This document shows, in pieces, positions 1 through 13,000 of a stretch of DNA of 64,000 nt. Made by a program: the position numbers and the translations under genes. The stretch spans positions 39,122,914 to 39,186,913 of the forward strand of contig NC_061794.1 of NCBI RefSeq assembly GCF_021462225.1, written 5' to 3'. Numbering within the stretch: the stretch's first letter is position 1; each line of letters starts with the position of its first letter. The notes beneath the pieces were generated by a model. That model searched no databases. It was not told where the DNA came from and saw nothing but the letters and a program-made list of their open reading frames with translations. This DNA is from Girardinichthys multiradiatus. Its lineage: Eukaryota; Chordata; Actinopteri; Cyprinodontiformes; Goodeidae.

Positions 1-909
1 AACCCAAAGAAATGTGGTTAATCCCATTTAACTGAGTATTTAACCGGGGGTTTCATCATTTGAAAACTGCTTTTTGTAGTAACTCAGGTCATCTTTGTCT
101 GATATTAAAATTTGTTTAATAATCTGAGTTATTGATGTGACAGTCAAACTAGTAAGGGGGTAAATAATTTGTCCTGCTAATCTGAGGTTATCTGGGATTT
201 TATGTGTTTTTTTTTAAGTTCAAAGTTAAATTTTATCTTTTAATATTCCTAAAAATCAGAAAAACAGAGGGGAATGACCTCAAAATAAATCAAAGCGTTT
301 AAAACTGTTCAATAAAGCAACCTGCTCTGAAAGTCTCAGCTCTGCAGCCTTCCGGTATGGAGCTCTAATAAAACACAGGAAGATTAAATAGTGATGAAAA
401 GCCCACAGTCCACTTGTTAAACCATTGTGAGGTTCTGCACTGGAGGAGCCGTGTTCCTTCAAGCACTGTTGACAAACGAAAGGTAAAGACTTTGTTCAAG
501 CTTCAGGAGGTGTGAAGGCTCATGTGGTGCAAAACATACAACATATACCACCCAACGTGACTCTACTCTGTGTTTCAACTAATGCCTGACTAATGTGCAG
601 ACGTTAGCTGAAGCTTTTAGTGTTGGCGCCCTCGCAGCTGTCAGTGAAATTAATGTTGGAGTCTTTTGTTTCCAAGCAGGACCGAGGTCAGTCTGAGCAC
701 AGAATAATATACAGAGATAAAATGCTGTTACAATGTAATCTCGATAACCTCTACAAAAAAAACACACATTTCGTTTACTAAAATACAAAAAACATTTATT
801 ACTGATGAGGTCAAACTAAGATGGAAAACTAATCCCTCCTTTTCATCTCTCAAGACTTATGCGTCATAAGAGACACAATATACACAGAAGTAAGGACACT
901 TAATCTTAC
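1..909. other. klhl12 intron 10 (partial), no gene seen
   Basis: This stretch lies downstream of the last visible klhl12 coding exon in the direction of that gene. I looked on the minus strand for the final klhl12 exon (the last kelch blade and C-terminus, about 41 residues) and did not find it, so it must lie left of the window. The short reading frames here have no recognisable content. Confidence 0.6.
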
Positions 910-1096
910 CCGGCGATGGCGTAGAGTCGTCCTCTGAGAACAGTTGCTCCTACATAACACCGTGGAGTCGTCATACTGGCCACAGTGGTCCAGTAGTCTG
1001 TTCTGATGTTGTAAACCTCCACTGAGTCGAGATGTGAAACGCCATCAAACCCCCCCACAACATAAATGTGGTCGTTGAGTAGCGCCACACCAGCGC
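910..1096 (-). CDS. klhl12: klhl12 coding exon 10 (kelch blade 5), last visible exon
   Basis: This exon encodes [19 protein letters not shown] through [10 protein letters not shown], residues 461-522 plus two bases. The acceptor is GTCTTCAG and the donor GG/GTAAGA. The following YDGNS exon is not present in bases 1-909. Confidence 0.95.
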
Positions 1097-4000
1097 CTGA
1101 AGACATGATGTGTCAGACAAGGTACAAAATTGATGTTTTAATCCATCTGTTTTCTTACTCACCTGATCGCTTCGTGGCCATGGGTGTCACACTGGTCCAG
1201 TGACCGGTGTGTGGGTCATATCTTTCTACTGAGCTCAAGATATTTAGGCCATCATATCCACCTGTAGGTTGAAGGAGAAAATATGTTTAGATTACTGTGG
1301 TCTTTAACTGGTTGTATTTATTATAACTTCATATGTGGACATTTTTTAAGGTACTAATGGCCCTAATTTTTTTTTAAGTGAGTCGACGTCTGTGGTCATG
1401 AAATCCTTTGAGCGGCTGGTGTTGAAGCACCTGAAAGACATCACAGGCCCCCTGCTGGACCCCCTGCAATTTGCTTACCGAGCAAACAGGTCGGCAGATG
1501 ATGCTGTTAACTTAGGTCTACACTTCATCCTGCAACACCTCGACCGTCCAGGGACGTACACCAGGATCCTGTTTGTAGACTTCAACACCATCATACCAGA
1601 CATCCTCCACCAGAAGCTCACACAACTCAACGTCCCAGCCTCCACCTGTCAGTGGATCAACAGCTTCCTGACGGACCGACAGCAGCAGGTGAGACTGGGG
1701 AGCATCTTCTCCCGATCCAGATCAATAAGTACTGGTGCCCCCCAGGGTTGTGTTCTATCCCCACTCCTCTTCTCCCTGTATACAAATGACTGCACCTCAT
1801 CGGACTCGTCCGTGAAACTCCTTAAGTTTGCAGACGACACCACTGTCATTGGACTGATCCAGGACGGTGATGAGTCTGCATACAGACAGCAGGTGGATCG
1901 GCTGGTACACTGGTGCGGTCAGAACTACCTTGAACTGAACCCACTCAAGACTGTGGAAATGGTGGTGGACTTTCGGAGAACACCACCCCCATATACCCCC
2001 CTCACCATCCTCAACAACACTGTATCGGCCGTGGACCACTTCAGGTTCTTAGGAACCACCATCTCTGAGGACCTGAGATGGTCTTCACACATAGACACTG
2101 TTCGAAAGAAGGCCCAGCAGAGACTGTACTTCCTGAGGCAACTCAAGAACTTCAACCTTCCACAGGAGCTGTTGGTCATCTTCTACACTACCATCATTCA
2201 ATCTGTCCTGTCTTCATCCATCTCAGTGTGGTTTGGCTCATCCACAAAACAGGACAGGTCCAGACTGCAACGAATAATCAGGACTGCAGAGAGAATAATC
2301 AGAGCTGACCTTCCCTCCATCCAGGACTTATACAGGTCTAGGGTCAAGAAAAGAGCTGTTAAAATCTCTGCAGACCCCACACACCCTGCACATAAACTGT
2401 TCAGAGCTTTACCTTCAGGCCGCCGCTACAGAGCACTGTTTACTAAAACCAGCCGCCACAAAGACAGTTTCTTCCCCCAGGCTGTTTCTCTGATGAACAT
2501 TCAATATAGTACAAAACAACAGCATACAGATGTTGCAAATGCACCTTTTATTAGATATGTGTATATTGTACATTGTAAATTGTAAATTTGTATATTCTGT
2601 AATGCAAAAACAGAACAAAAGAGCAAAGTGTACCGGAGGCAAATTCCTTGTTTGTTTGCATGAACTTGGCAATAAAGCTGATTCTGATTCTGACAGAAAA
2701 TAGGGTGGAGAGAGGGGGGAGGACATGCAGTAAATGTCAATGGGTCGGGACTCGGACCTGCGACAAAGGCGTACATGGGCAGCTGCCTTTACCCCTGCAC
2801 CACCTCCACGCCCCAACTTCAGATGTTTTTTTAAATCTGTATTGTCCTTAATTGATGTAATTAATTAAGGACATTAATGAATTTTTATCATACATTACAA
2901 TAGATGTGGCTTGATTAAGTTTAAGGGCACATTCACGCTGCTGATCCCGTCCAGGGATCGGTAGAAGTAAGAAAATTCACACCTTCAGTTGGCCCGGTTT
3001 GTTTTCACACGGAGATTTTTAGACCAGACCAAACAATGTCATTCAGTTGCAACGGATCATGTCAGGGGTGGTATTGCTCCAAGTTGCGATGATTGAGAAG
3101 AAAAAAAGCACCAAGAAGAAAATCCATCTCATCGAGGTTTCTGCTGCGACTTTGATGTCCAAATGTGGTTGTGAATCTGGACCTCTTCACTAAGCCATGT
3201 CGCCCCACCAGACATTTTTCACACTCTTTCCTCTTCAGATTCGTGCTTCTACATTGTCTTTCTTCTTCTTCTGCTACTCAAATGCGTTGCTCCTATATCA
3301 CACTGTATGGTACGCTGGGAACAGCATGCATCAACAGTGTAAGTGAACCACTCCAGGGTCCAGACAAACTGTGCCGAGACCGGCAGGTGTAACCGTGCCA
3401 GGGTACAATTCTCTGGTCTGTTACTGGGTCTGGGATGGGTTCACACTGGCACTCCAGAAACAAAGCGTTTTTAACGAGTCGGTGTGAAATCACTGTCAAT
3501 ACCTGAAGAGTACAGGATAAATCTAACTTTGATGGTGTTTTTATAATCTTAATTTTTATTTCATCTTATGAGAGCACCTCAATGCACATTTTGCTGTGTC
3601 CGTATGGATTATGGAAAACTGTACACAGAGTTTCCTTTGGCTTTCTTTCAAGAGTAGCTTCATTGTTGCCACCCTTCCATAAAGGCCAGATTTGTTGATT
3701 GTGTTTTTAATAGTTATCCGATTAACAGATTCTCCCACATGAGCTGGGGGTCTCTGCAGCTCCTCCAGAGTTATCATGAGCCTGTGGGCTGGTTCTTTGA
3801 TTAAATTTAGGAGGACTGCCATGTCATAGTACAGCTTGAGATAGTGTTCTATAACCTAGTCCTGTTTAAACTTTTCCTTAGTGTCATTTCTGACCTCTGA
3901 CCTGTGATTTATTCCTTGGTTCTCACTATGCTGTCTGTTCACTAATGTTCTCTCAAACATTGTTACGGTTTTAACAGAAACATGGTTAGATGAAAATAGT

Positions 4001-7000
4001 GAGACGCTTACACCGATATAGTCAATACCTACCGATTACAAATTTCTAAGTGAGAGCAGGGAGCATAGGAGAGGAGGAGGGGTGGCCACATTGTTTCTTG
4101 AGTCACTAAAGTGTAAAAACGTGTTCTTCGGCAAATTTGACTCTTTTGAACATCTGGCTCTCCAGGTAAAGGGCCCTGCTTGAACTATGTTTATGAATGT
4201 TTACAGGCCTCAGAATTTCAAAGCAACGTTTCTCTGTTTAATCATTTAGGGAGACTTCAACATCCATGTTGACAACCCCAAAGACAGAGGGCCAGAAGAA
4301 CTATGTGACACACTTTAAAGTGTTTAAAAAGTTTGACTCAACATGTTAAACAGCCAACACACAAAAGGGGACTTAATCATGAGTAAGAATTTGAACATTT
4401 CCAAGGTCTCTGTAACTGATGTTGCCCTATCTGACCACTTCTCGGTTATCTTTAAAAGTATCATTTCCACTGACTCAATTAGCCAAAGAGATTTAATAAG
4501 AAAAAGCTTTTTTAAGAACAGTGGAACTGAAACCTTTGACCAGGTTTACTCCCGTTTGTCCTGCAACTCAGTAAATGAGCTGGTAGATAACTTCCATTCT
4601 AAAGTTTCAGATTTCATTGATTCCCATTGCTCCCATTAAGGTGAAAGTTATCACTGGTAAAAAGAAATATCAGTGGAGAGATACTCCACTGGTAAGAAGT
4701 GAAAAAAAAGTATCAAAAGTGTCTCAGTTTGGATTTTGTCAAACATTCCAGGTTCACCAGGACATCTACAAAGAGAGACGTCACATAAATAATTTACAAC
4801 TAAAAAATGCAATGAAAGGCTTAATTTCTGAGATGATCAGCAAAGACATTAATAATGCTGGTGCCTTCTTCGCTACGGTCAACAGGTTAAAAAAAGTCCT
4901 CTTGGGACCTCTTCTATATCTACATGCTCCCTCTAGCTTAGATCATAAGGAACAAGTTAAGTTTCCTTAACTATGCTGACAACACACAGCTCTACATTAC
5001 AATTCCCCCAGGTGACTATGAACCCATTCAAGCATTGTGTAAATGCATAAAACAAATCAATGCGTGGCTGTGCCATAATCATCTTCAGATGAATAAAAAC
5101 AAAACTGAAATAATTATTTTTGGACCAAAGGAGGAGCGATCAAGAGTCAGCACACAGCTTCAATTACTACAGCTAGAACCACTGATCAGGTCCGAAATCT
5201 GGGTGTAGTGGTGGACTTAGACCTGAACCTTCACCGTCACTAAGTCAGCCTTCAATCACCTGTAGAACATTTCCAGGATTAAACAACTAATATCCCAGCA
5301 CGATTGGGAAAAACTCATCCATGCATTTATTTTTAGTAGAACTGATTACAGCAACAGTGTCTTCACAGGTCTGCCTAAAACGTCAATCAGACAGCTGCAG
5401 CTGATCCAGAAAGTTGCTGCCTGCGTCCTCACTAAAACTAAGAGAGTAGAGCACATCACCCAAGTTTTAAAGTCCTTACAGCGGCTCCCTGTATCTCAGA
5501 GAATGGACTTCACTAGATGTCACTGAAGGGCTTAGCACCAAAATAAATTACAGATTTGTTGTCATATCATCTTCTCGAACCACTGAGGTCTTCTGGCTCA
5601 CGTCTACTCTGAATCCGCAGAATCAAATATGGAGAAGCAGCTTTCAGCTCTTCCACTAATCTGGAACAAACTTCCAGATGTAAAAATGCTGAATTCTGAT
5701 TTCTTTTAAATCAAGATTAAAAACCCATTTTTTTGAAGTTGCCTTGGATTGTTCTATTTAAACTTTTAACTGAAACATGCCACTGCAATGCACTTTTTTT
5801 CATCAAGTAAAACACTTTGAATTGTCTTGTTGCAGAAATGAGCTATACAAATAAACTTGCCTTGCCTTGCCTAAAACATCTCTAAACCCCTGAGGCCGTC
5901 ACAGAACAGCTGGTTTATACTAGGATTAGATTACACAGACGTTGGCTCCATTTACTGATTAGGTGACTTCTCAAGGCACTATGTTTTATTTAGGGCATCA
6001 AAGTAAAGTGGAGTGAATATGCCACATTTTTCTGATTTTTATTTGGAAAGAAATAGAAAACCATGGACTATTTTCCCTCCCCTTCACAACTATGTACTAC
6101 TTTGTTTAAGTCTTTCACATAAAATCCCACTGAAACATGTTAATGTTTGTGGCTGCATTGTGACAAAATGTAAAAAAGCAGCAATGATACTTTTGCAGGG
6201 TATTCTATCTCTCTGTACAGTCTAAACTAGCACCACACAAATACTACTCACCCCAAATCATATAGGCTTTCCTTAGTAATGTAGGCTTTTCTACATCACT
6301 ATATTAAGAAGTAGTGGAATTTTCTAGTGTTTTCAAACATGAAATTAGAGCTTAGAGAGTATTATTTACGGTATTAACCATCCAAATCCTGGGGATTTAT
6401 TAGTCCCTTATCAGTAAAAATGACTAAAGTAAAAATGTTAAAACGTAACTTAACCTTATTACCTTCATGTTCTATTTCTACTGATAATACACATGGACCT
6501 GTATTTGTGTGTTTAACCGTGTCTCTCTCATAGACAAAGCAACTGGGAAAGTGTTTGCTGCGGCTTACTGTATTTGCACTTTTATCCTAGACGTTTCGTC
6601 CTAGACGTTAAAGCCGGCTCAGATCTTATCTGTCTTTCTCTCCTAGATGAAGCCAAAAAAGTGGCTAATACTGCCATTAACTCTACTTTTTCTTTAACAT
6701 AGAAAGTACTACAGGATCAGTGCTTCTGTGTCATTTTGTATGCTCTGTCTTATCAAACCCCCAGTGGGTTGTGGCACCTCCCTGCTCACACTGATTTTAC
6801 AATTGTACCAAAACAAATATATTTTGCGTTTCAGATGAAAAACCTTCTTTGTCTGTAAATGTGCTCTATCCAGAACTCCTCAAGTGGCATAGCTTAATTA
6901 ATTGATTGATCGAAAAAATACTCAACAGATTAATCAATTAGCAAAATAATTGCTAGTTGCAGCCCTACTACAAAGTTAACGACACAATCCAAGCTACCGT

Positions 7001-10000
7001 TCAACTGTCACTACACGCTCACCCGGGAGGAGTGAATGATGCAAGTCAATGACTTGATGAAATCTGCCGGCTTTCCTTAGACAGAAAACTTTTTAACCAA
7101 TTTAAAAATAAACTGAACCTGACCGCATTGTTTGATAATTAACATAAATTTGGAATGTATGTTATTGACTTAAATCCTGTCTGTATGGTTGGTTTAAGTT
7201 GACTTTTCTTTGTAAAGTGCCTTGAGACGACATGTTAATTAGCTCTATTTAAATAAACTGCACTGAATTGGAACCGAAGAAAAGTCCAAAGTGTCTCCAG
7301 ACATTTTCAGTGCAGAACAGGACTGACTGACCGGACGCTCAAGTAGCACACATCACATTACTCAATAAACACACTGTTTTTTAGTGGTGTCCCTGTCAGT
7401 TGTACCTCATGTTTTACTTTTAAAACAAAATAAAACAAACTATTCTCCCTCTAAATATGTTTCAAATTCTGAGATATTATTTCACAGAAGCAGGTCATAA
7501 AAATACCAATGCAACCCTAACATAGGCAACTGTGTTGACAAAAGGAAACATGTGAACAACATACCTAGACAGTATATCAGCCCACTGGCCACCACCAGAC
7601 CAGCGCCCTCTCTAGCAGTCTGCATATCTCCCAGCATGCTCCACTGGTCAATGTTGGGGTCGTATCGCTCCATGCTGGTGTGCCGTCGGCTGCCATCGAA
7701 GCCACCGGCAACATAGATCATATCTGTCAAAAGGCAAATAATATCACTGTTGAGTAACTGAATTCATAAATTTTATTCCTGAAACAGAATCTCCGGACAC
7801 AAAACGTGAATAAACTATCTGAAAATATTTACCTCCCAGGGTCGTGGCTCCAGCGAGGCCGCGTCGTACATTCATGGTGGCGACAGTGTACCAAACCCCG
7901 TCTTCGTCTGCCGTATAGTCCAGGCATTCTACTGAGCTGAGCCTCGACCGGCCGTCGTAGCCTCCAATCACGTAAACCCGATCGTGCAGAGACACAGTGG
8001 CGACGTAACGCCTTTTACGGGCGATATTCTGGTTTGGAGATGCAAGTCAGCATCAGCTAAACCACTTGGGAAGTTAAAACTTCGAGCTACTCATTTTAAA
8101 TTTCAATACTCACAGGCAGAAAGCTCCATTCCTGGGTTTTGGGATCATATTTCTCTACTACATCTATTGGCGACTGCTGGCTGCCGAACCCACCTATAAC
8201 AAGCAGGACTTCTTTGGCACCTGAGAATAAAAAGTGTGATTAAAACACTTGAATATCAGAGACATGTACTTAAATAAATTGCAGTTAAAAGCAGGGCCCC
8301 TACCTAATCTGGCTTGTGTGCGAGGTCCCTGCATCTCACTCCTCAGCTCCGGTCTTAAGTGGAATTTTTTGGCCTCATCAACGAGGTCTCGACAAGGCAG
8401 GCTACATCGAATGAGAGGCTAAAACATGTGAAAACCTGTTTAATTATGGTGTGAGAAAAGCTTCAGCAGAAGATCTTTCATCTGACGTTGGGCACCTGAT
8501 TATACAACAACCTGGTTGCGGGTCACCTGGCTCACCTCAGCATCAATGACATCTGTAATGTAGCGGGGGGTGAGGAGGGGCATGCGGACAAACTCCAGCA
8601 TGTCTGGGAGGTAGGGCTCTCGATCTTTCCTGTTGTGTTTGACCCAGTTCAACACGGCCTCAAACACAGGCTCCTCTGAATCCACCTGGACACAAACACC
8701 ACCTGCAGTTTAAAACTAAATAGTAATCACAGCAAAGAGGCATTAAACAAAATTAATATCTTTAAGAGATGTGGACAATATTTAGTTAAGCTGGAATGTT
8801 GAATAATTTTGACAAAAATGAAATGTATAATTTATCAATGCAAAGACACCAGGTTGGTTTTAACTATAGGTTCATTTAGAGTTTCTGTCTCTCAACAAAG
8901 TGTTGAAACAAAGGAGGAAAATACAACCAGTAAACACCAGTTAGTGACTTGTAAAAGTATGTGTACCTCTGAAACATCTTGTCACATGACAACTTAAAAC
9001 TTAAACAGATTTATTAGGCTTTTATGTGAAAGACCAACACTACAGTGCATAATTGTGAAAAGGAAAAAAGAAAAAATGGTTTTCTAAATTTTTTAAAGAT
9101 ATAAATCTGACAAGGGTTTTGTGCATTAGCTCTCAATCCCCTTGATTCAATATGTTCTACGGCACTTATAGTTCTGGATCTTCTGTGGTATGTCTCTACC
9201 AGCTTTGCAAATCAAGATTTTAAATGTTTTGCTTATTCTTTTTTGCAAAAGAGCTCAAGCTCAGTCAGATGGGATGGAGAGCATCTGTGAACAACAGTTT
9301 TCAGGACCGGCCATAGTTCTGGACTTTAGCTAATATTTGCTCTGATCTAAACCAGGGGTATCAAACCTAATCACAGAACATATATAGAATTCAAAAATAA
9401 AAATAATGTTTTAAAGCGAGAGCAATTTATAATGAATGAACAATTGGATCTGCAGAGAGGATCATCAGGGCTGAGGTTCCCTCCATCCAGGACTTATACA
9501 GGTCTAGAGTCAGGAAAAGGGCAGCTAACATCTCTGCAGACCCCACACACCCTGGACACAAACTGTTTAGATTTTACCTTCAGGTCAGCGCTACAGTCAG
9601 CTATTTGTTCTTTAAAAGTTAGTGGAGTACCTTGTTAACTCGCTGAGCAGCAGAAGCTGGTGCCTATCTCCAGCAGTCTATAGGCGTGAGGCGGGGTACA
9701 CGGGTCAATTCAATTCAATTCAATTCAATATGACTTTATTAATACCAAAGGAAAATTAAATGTTGTTGTAGTTCACATACAGGTTTCTTTAAAGAGCTGG
9801 TGTAGATGCTGATGGCTGTGGGCAGGAAGGAGCTCCTCTAGAGGTCTGTCTTACAGCAGACTTGAAGAAGCCTCTGACTGAAGACACTCTGTTGTTGTAG
9901 GACAGTCTCATGAAGAGGATGCTCATTGTTCTCCATAATGTTCTTCAATTTATGAAGAATCCTTCTTTGTACAATAATCTTCAGAGGTTCCAGAGGAGTC

Positions 10001-13000
10001 CCCAGAACAGAGCCAGCCTTCTTCATCAGCTTGTTGAGCTTTTTTAAGTCCCTGGCTCTGATGCTGCTACCTCAGCAGATGATGGCAGAAGAGATCACAC
10101 TTTCCTCAAAAGACTTATAGAAGATATGCAGCATCTTGCTGCAAATGCTGAAAGTCTTGTAGACAACTTCAAAGTTGCATCTAAACTCCACGCTGTTGTC
10201 CAGGTGAACACCAAGGTATTTATACTCCTCCACCACCTCCACTTCTTGTCCCATGATGGAAATATTGTTTGATCTGTTCCTGTTTCTCTTAAAATCTACA
10301 ATCAAATCCTTTGTTTTATCCACTCATACTCGTCATCTTCCGCTTATCCGGGACCGGGTCGCAGGGGCAACAGACTCAGCAGAGACACCCAGACGTCCCT
10401 CTCCCCAGACACCTCCTCCAGCTCCTCCAGGGGGAGTCCAAGGCGTTCCCAGGCCAGCCGAGAGACATAGTCCCTCCAGCGTGTCCTGGGCCTCCTCCCA
10501 GTGGGACGTGCCTGGAACACCTCCCGAGGAAGGCGTCCAGGAGCATCCGGTATAGATGCCCAAGCCACCTCAACTGGTTCCTCTCGATGTGGAGGAGCAG
10601 TGGCTCCCACTCCGAGCCCCTCCCGGATGGCCGAGCTCCTCACCCTGTCTCTAAGGGAGTGCCCGGCCACCTTACGGAGGAAGCTCATTTCAGCCGCTTG
10701 TATCCGTGATCTCGTTCTTTCGGTCATGACCCAAAGTTCATGGCCATAGGTGAGGGTAGGAACGTAGACTGACCGGTAAATCGAGAGCTTCGTTTAGTAA
10801 AAAAAGCATCTCTGACTTGACTTAAAAGTATCACATACAATACGTTTCTGTGGGAAATTCATTCATTAACAACATTTAAACTCAGTTATTAATCTTGTTA
10901 TATCAAGTTACAGAACAGCTAATGATCAGCTGTTTACAGTAAAAATGTATGCTGATTCTAATCAGTTATGGCCTGACAGAAGATGAAAACTGTCAAACGA
11001 GTGACAATAAGCAGTCAAATTCTGAAAATTACTGTAAAACATTTTTGTCTCTCTTTTTTTTGTTTGAAAAACGTTTTAAATGAATTTCAATCATGTTTTT
11101 TTCCAGCCTCAACATGGCAAGACAACTGGCCGTGTTATGAATGCACAGGTTAAAAGGCACTCTCATTTATTTCCGTTGCAAAATTAATAACCTCTTTTGC
11201 ACACTGAATTCATATTTTTCCCAGTACCACAGAGCTGCACTGGAAATAATTTAAAATGTACTCTATTTTTTGATTTTAGTATTGAAATGTTTATACGAGG
11301 CAGATTTTATATCCGTTACACTTTCAGTTTTTGGTTGCATTTAACACAGATTGTAATATTCTTGTCAGATGGAGACAGCTAGGAAACAAATTTCAGTCAT
11401 TTTTTTGCAAAAGCCAAAACACAATGTGCACATGAAACAGTGCAATCAGCCAAAGGTGAAACAAACCCTAAAATCCTCAAAGATGACAGAGGCTGCTTTA
11501 ACTGAGGGCAAATTATCCATGACTGTGTTTCACGTGTGCAGTCTAGCTTTTTCTTAAAAACAGCAAAAATCCCAGGAACAACAATTTGACACAACTGATG
11601 ATGTATAAATCATCCTGTGATAATAACTGTGTTTTCACAAAACAAGGCATGTGGTTGGGAAACAGGAATTTCCTGAGCACAAAGGCAAACTTAAATCAGG
11701 TTAACTTCTCTGCAATTTCATTGTCAGGCCAATCCACAAAACCAAAGATGGGAGGAGGGTACACTGAGTGAGATTACAGCAAGTTGATACTCGCTATTCT
11801 GTTTTCATGCTCAGGTTCTTGACAGATAATAAAGCTGAACAAATCAGGCTAAATTCACACTTTTCAAATTTACCAGCATCAGCAGTGCAGTTGTTAACAT
11901 GCAAATGTCCAGCAGAACACAAACCTTGCTATTAAAAGGTAGTTTTTAACTTTTTTTTTTTACATCCTGCAAAACAGATTTAGAAGCATTCAAGGTCAAA
12001 GCTCCAATGATCAAGCCGTCCTACCTGGATTTCATCACACTTTATGAGCTTTTCAACTTCTGTCTGGCTCAGGAGCATGAACTCTTCATGCTGGACTACC
12101 TCGGAGAAATGCTTCTGGGAAAAGAGCTCAGCGGCCTGCATCAGGTCAAGGCAGTTGTGAGTTTCGGCGAAGTCCCGAATGCCCAGGCAGTTGGACGGAT
12201 CGAGCTGACTCTCTAGAAAATCGCAGCAAGCCCTTTTCACCCCTGAGGAAAACCAAAACATGTTTTTATTACCACAGAAGTCATACAATCTAATTATAAC
12301 TGAAAAAGAGTCTGTGATCTGACTGACAACATCTTTAAAAGACTTGCAAGGCTCTTAACACATTTTAATCTCTGTGGTAAATAGGAACTCAGGGTAGTCA
12401 AATAAAAACTCTTAAATTAAAGTGAACATATGAAAAAGACACCTTTAAGCTGCAGCAGACATGCTGCGGGGAGCAATTCTTGCACATTTTCCACTGTGAC
12501 GAGCACCGTCTCTGTGTACACAAAGTCCAACAAGATCTCCATAGTTGATGCAGTGAGTCCCTGAATGTCGACAAAAGATTTCCCCTTTTCTGCCAGCTGC
12601 AAATTTACAATGACACATCATATTAGGAGGTTAGCTTCAAGTGTCACCAGAAGATCACACAACGAACAACTCCAGTAGTTGAAATACAAGAATTCGACGC
12701 ACGGGTTTGAATTTATTTGGGCTTTTCTCTAATCCATCACATACATACAAACCCAAATATATACATACATCCCCACTAGTATTTGGTCAAAGATACCCAT
12801 GGCAAGTTGCGCCTTAACAACATGCCTTTTATAGCCATCAACAAGCCTTTGCCATAATTCTGAATAGATATCTGACCACTCTCTTTGGCACAACTGGTTG
12901 AATTTAAATTTGTTGGTTTCCCGTCTTTTGCTGTCTTTTGAGAGTAATCCTCAAATTTTCAGTTTAGTTGATTTCAGGGCTTTCCAAAAGCTTAATGTCA

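Noticed and set aside
10253..10749. Several overlapping frames on both strands encoding proline- and arginine-rich proteins
   Set aside because: They are shadows of the GC-rich LINE fragment on the minus strand; only the frame with [15 protein letters not shown] is meaningful.
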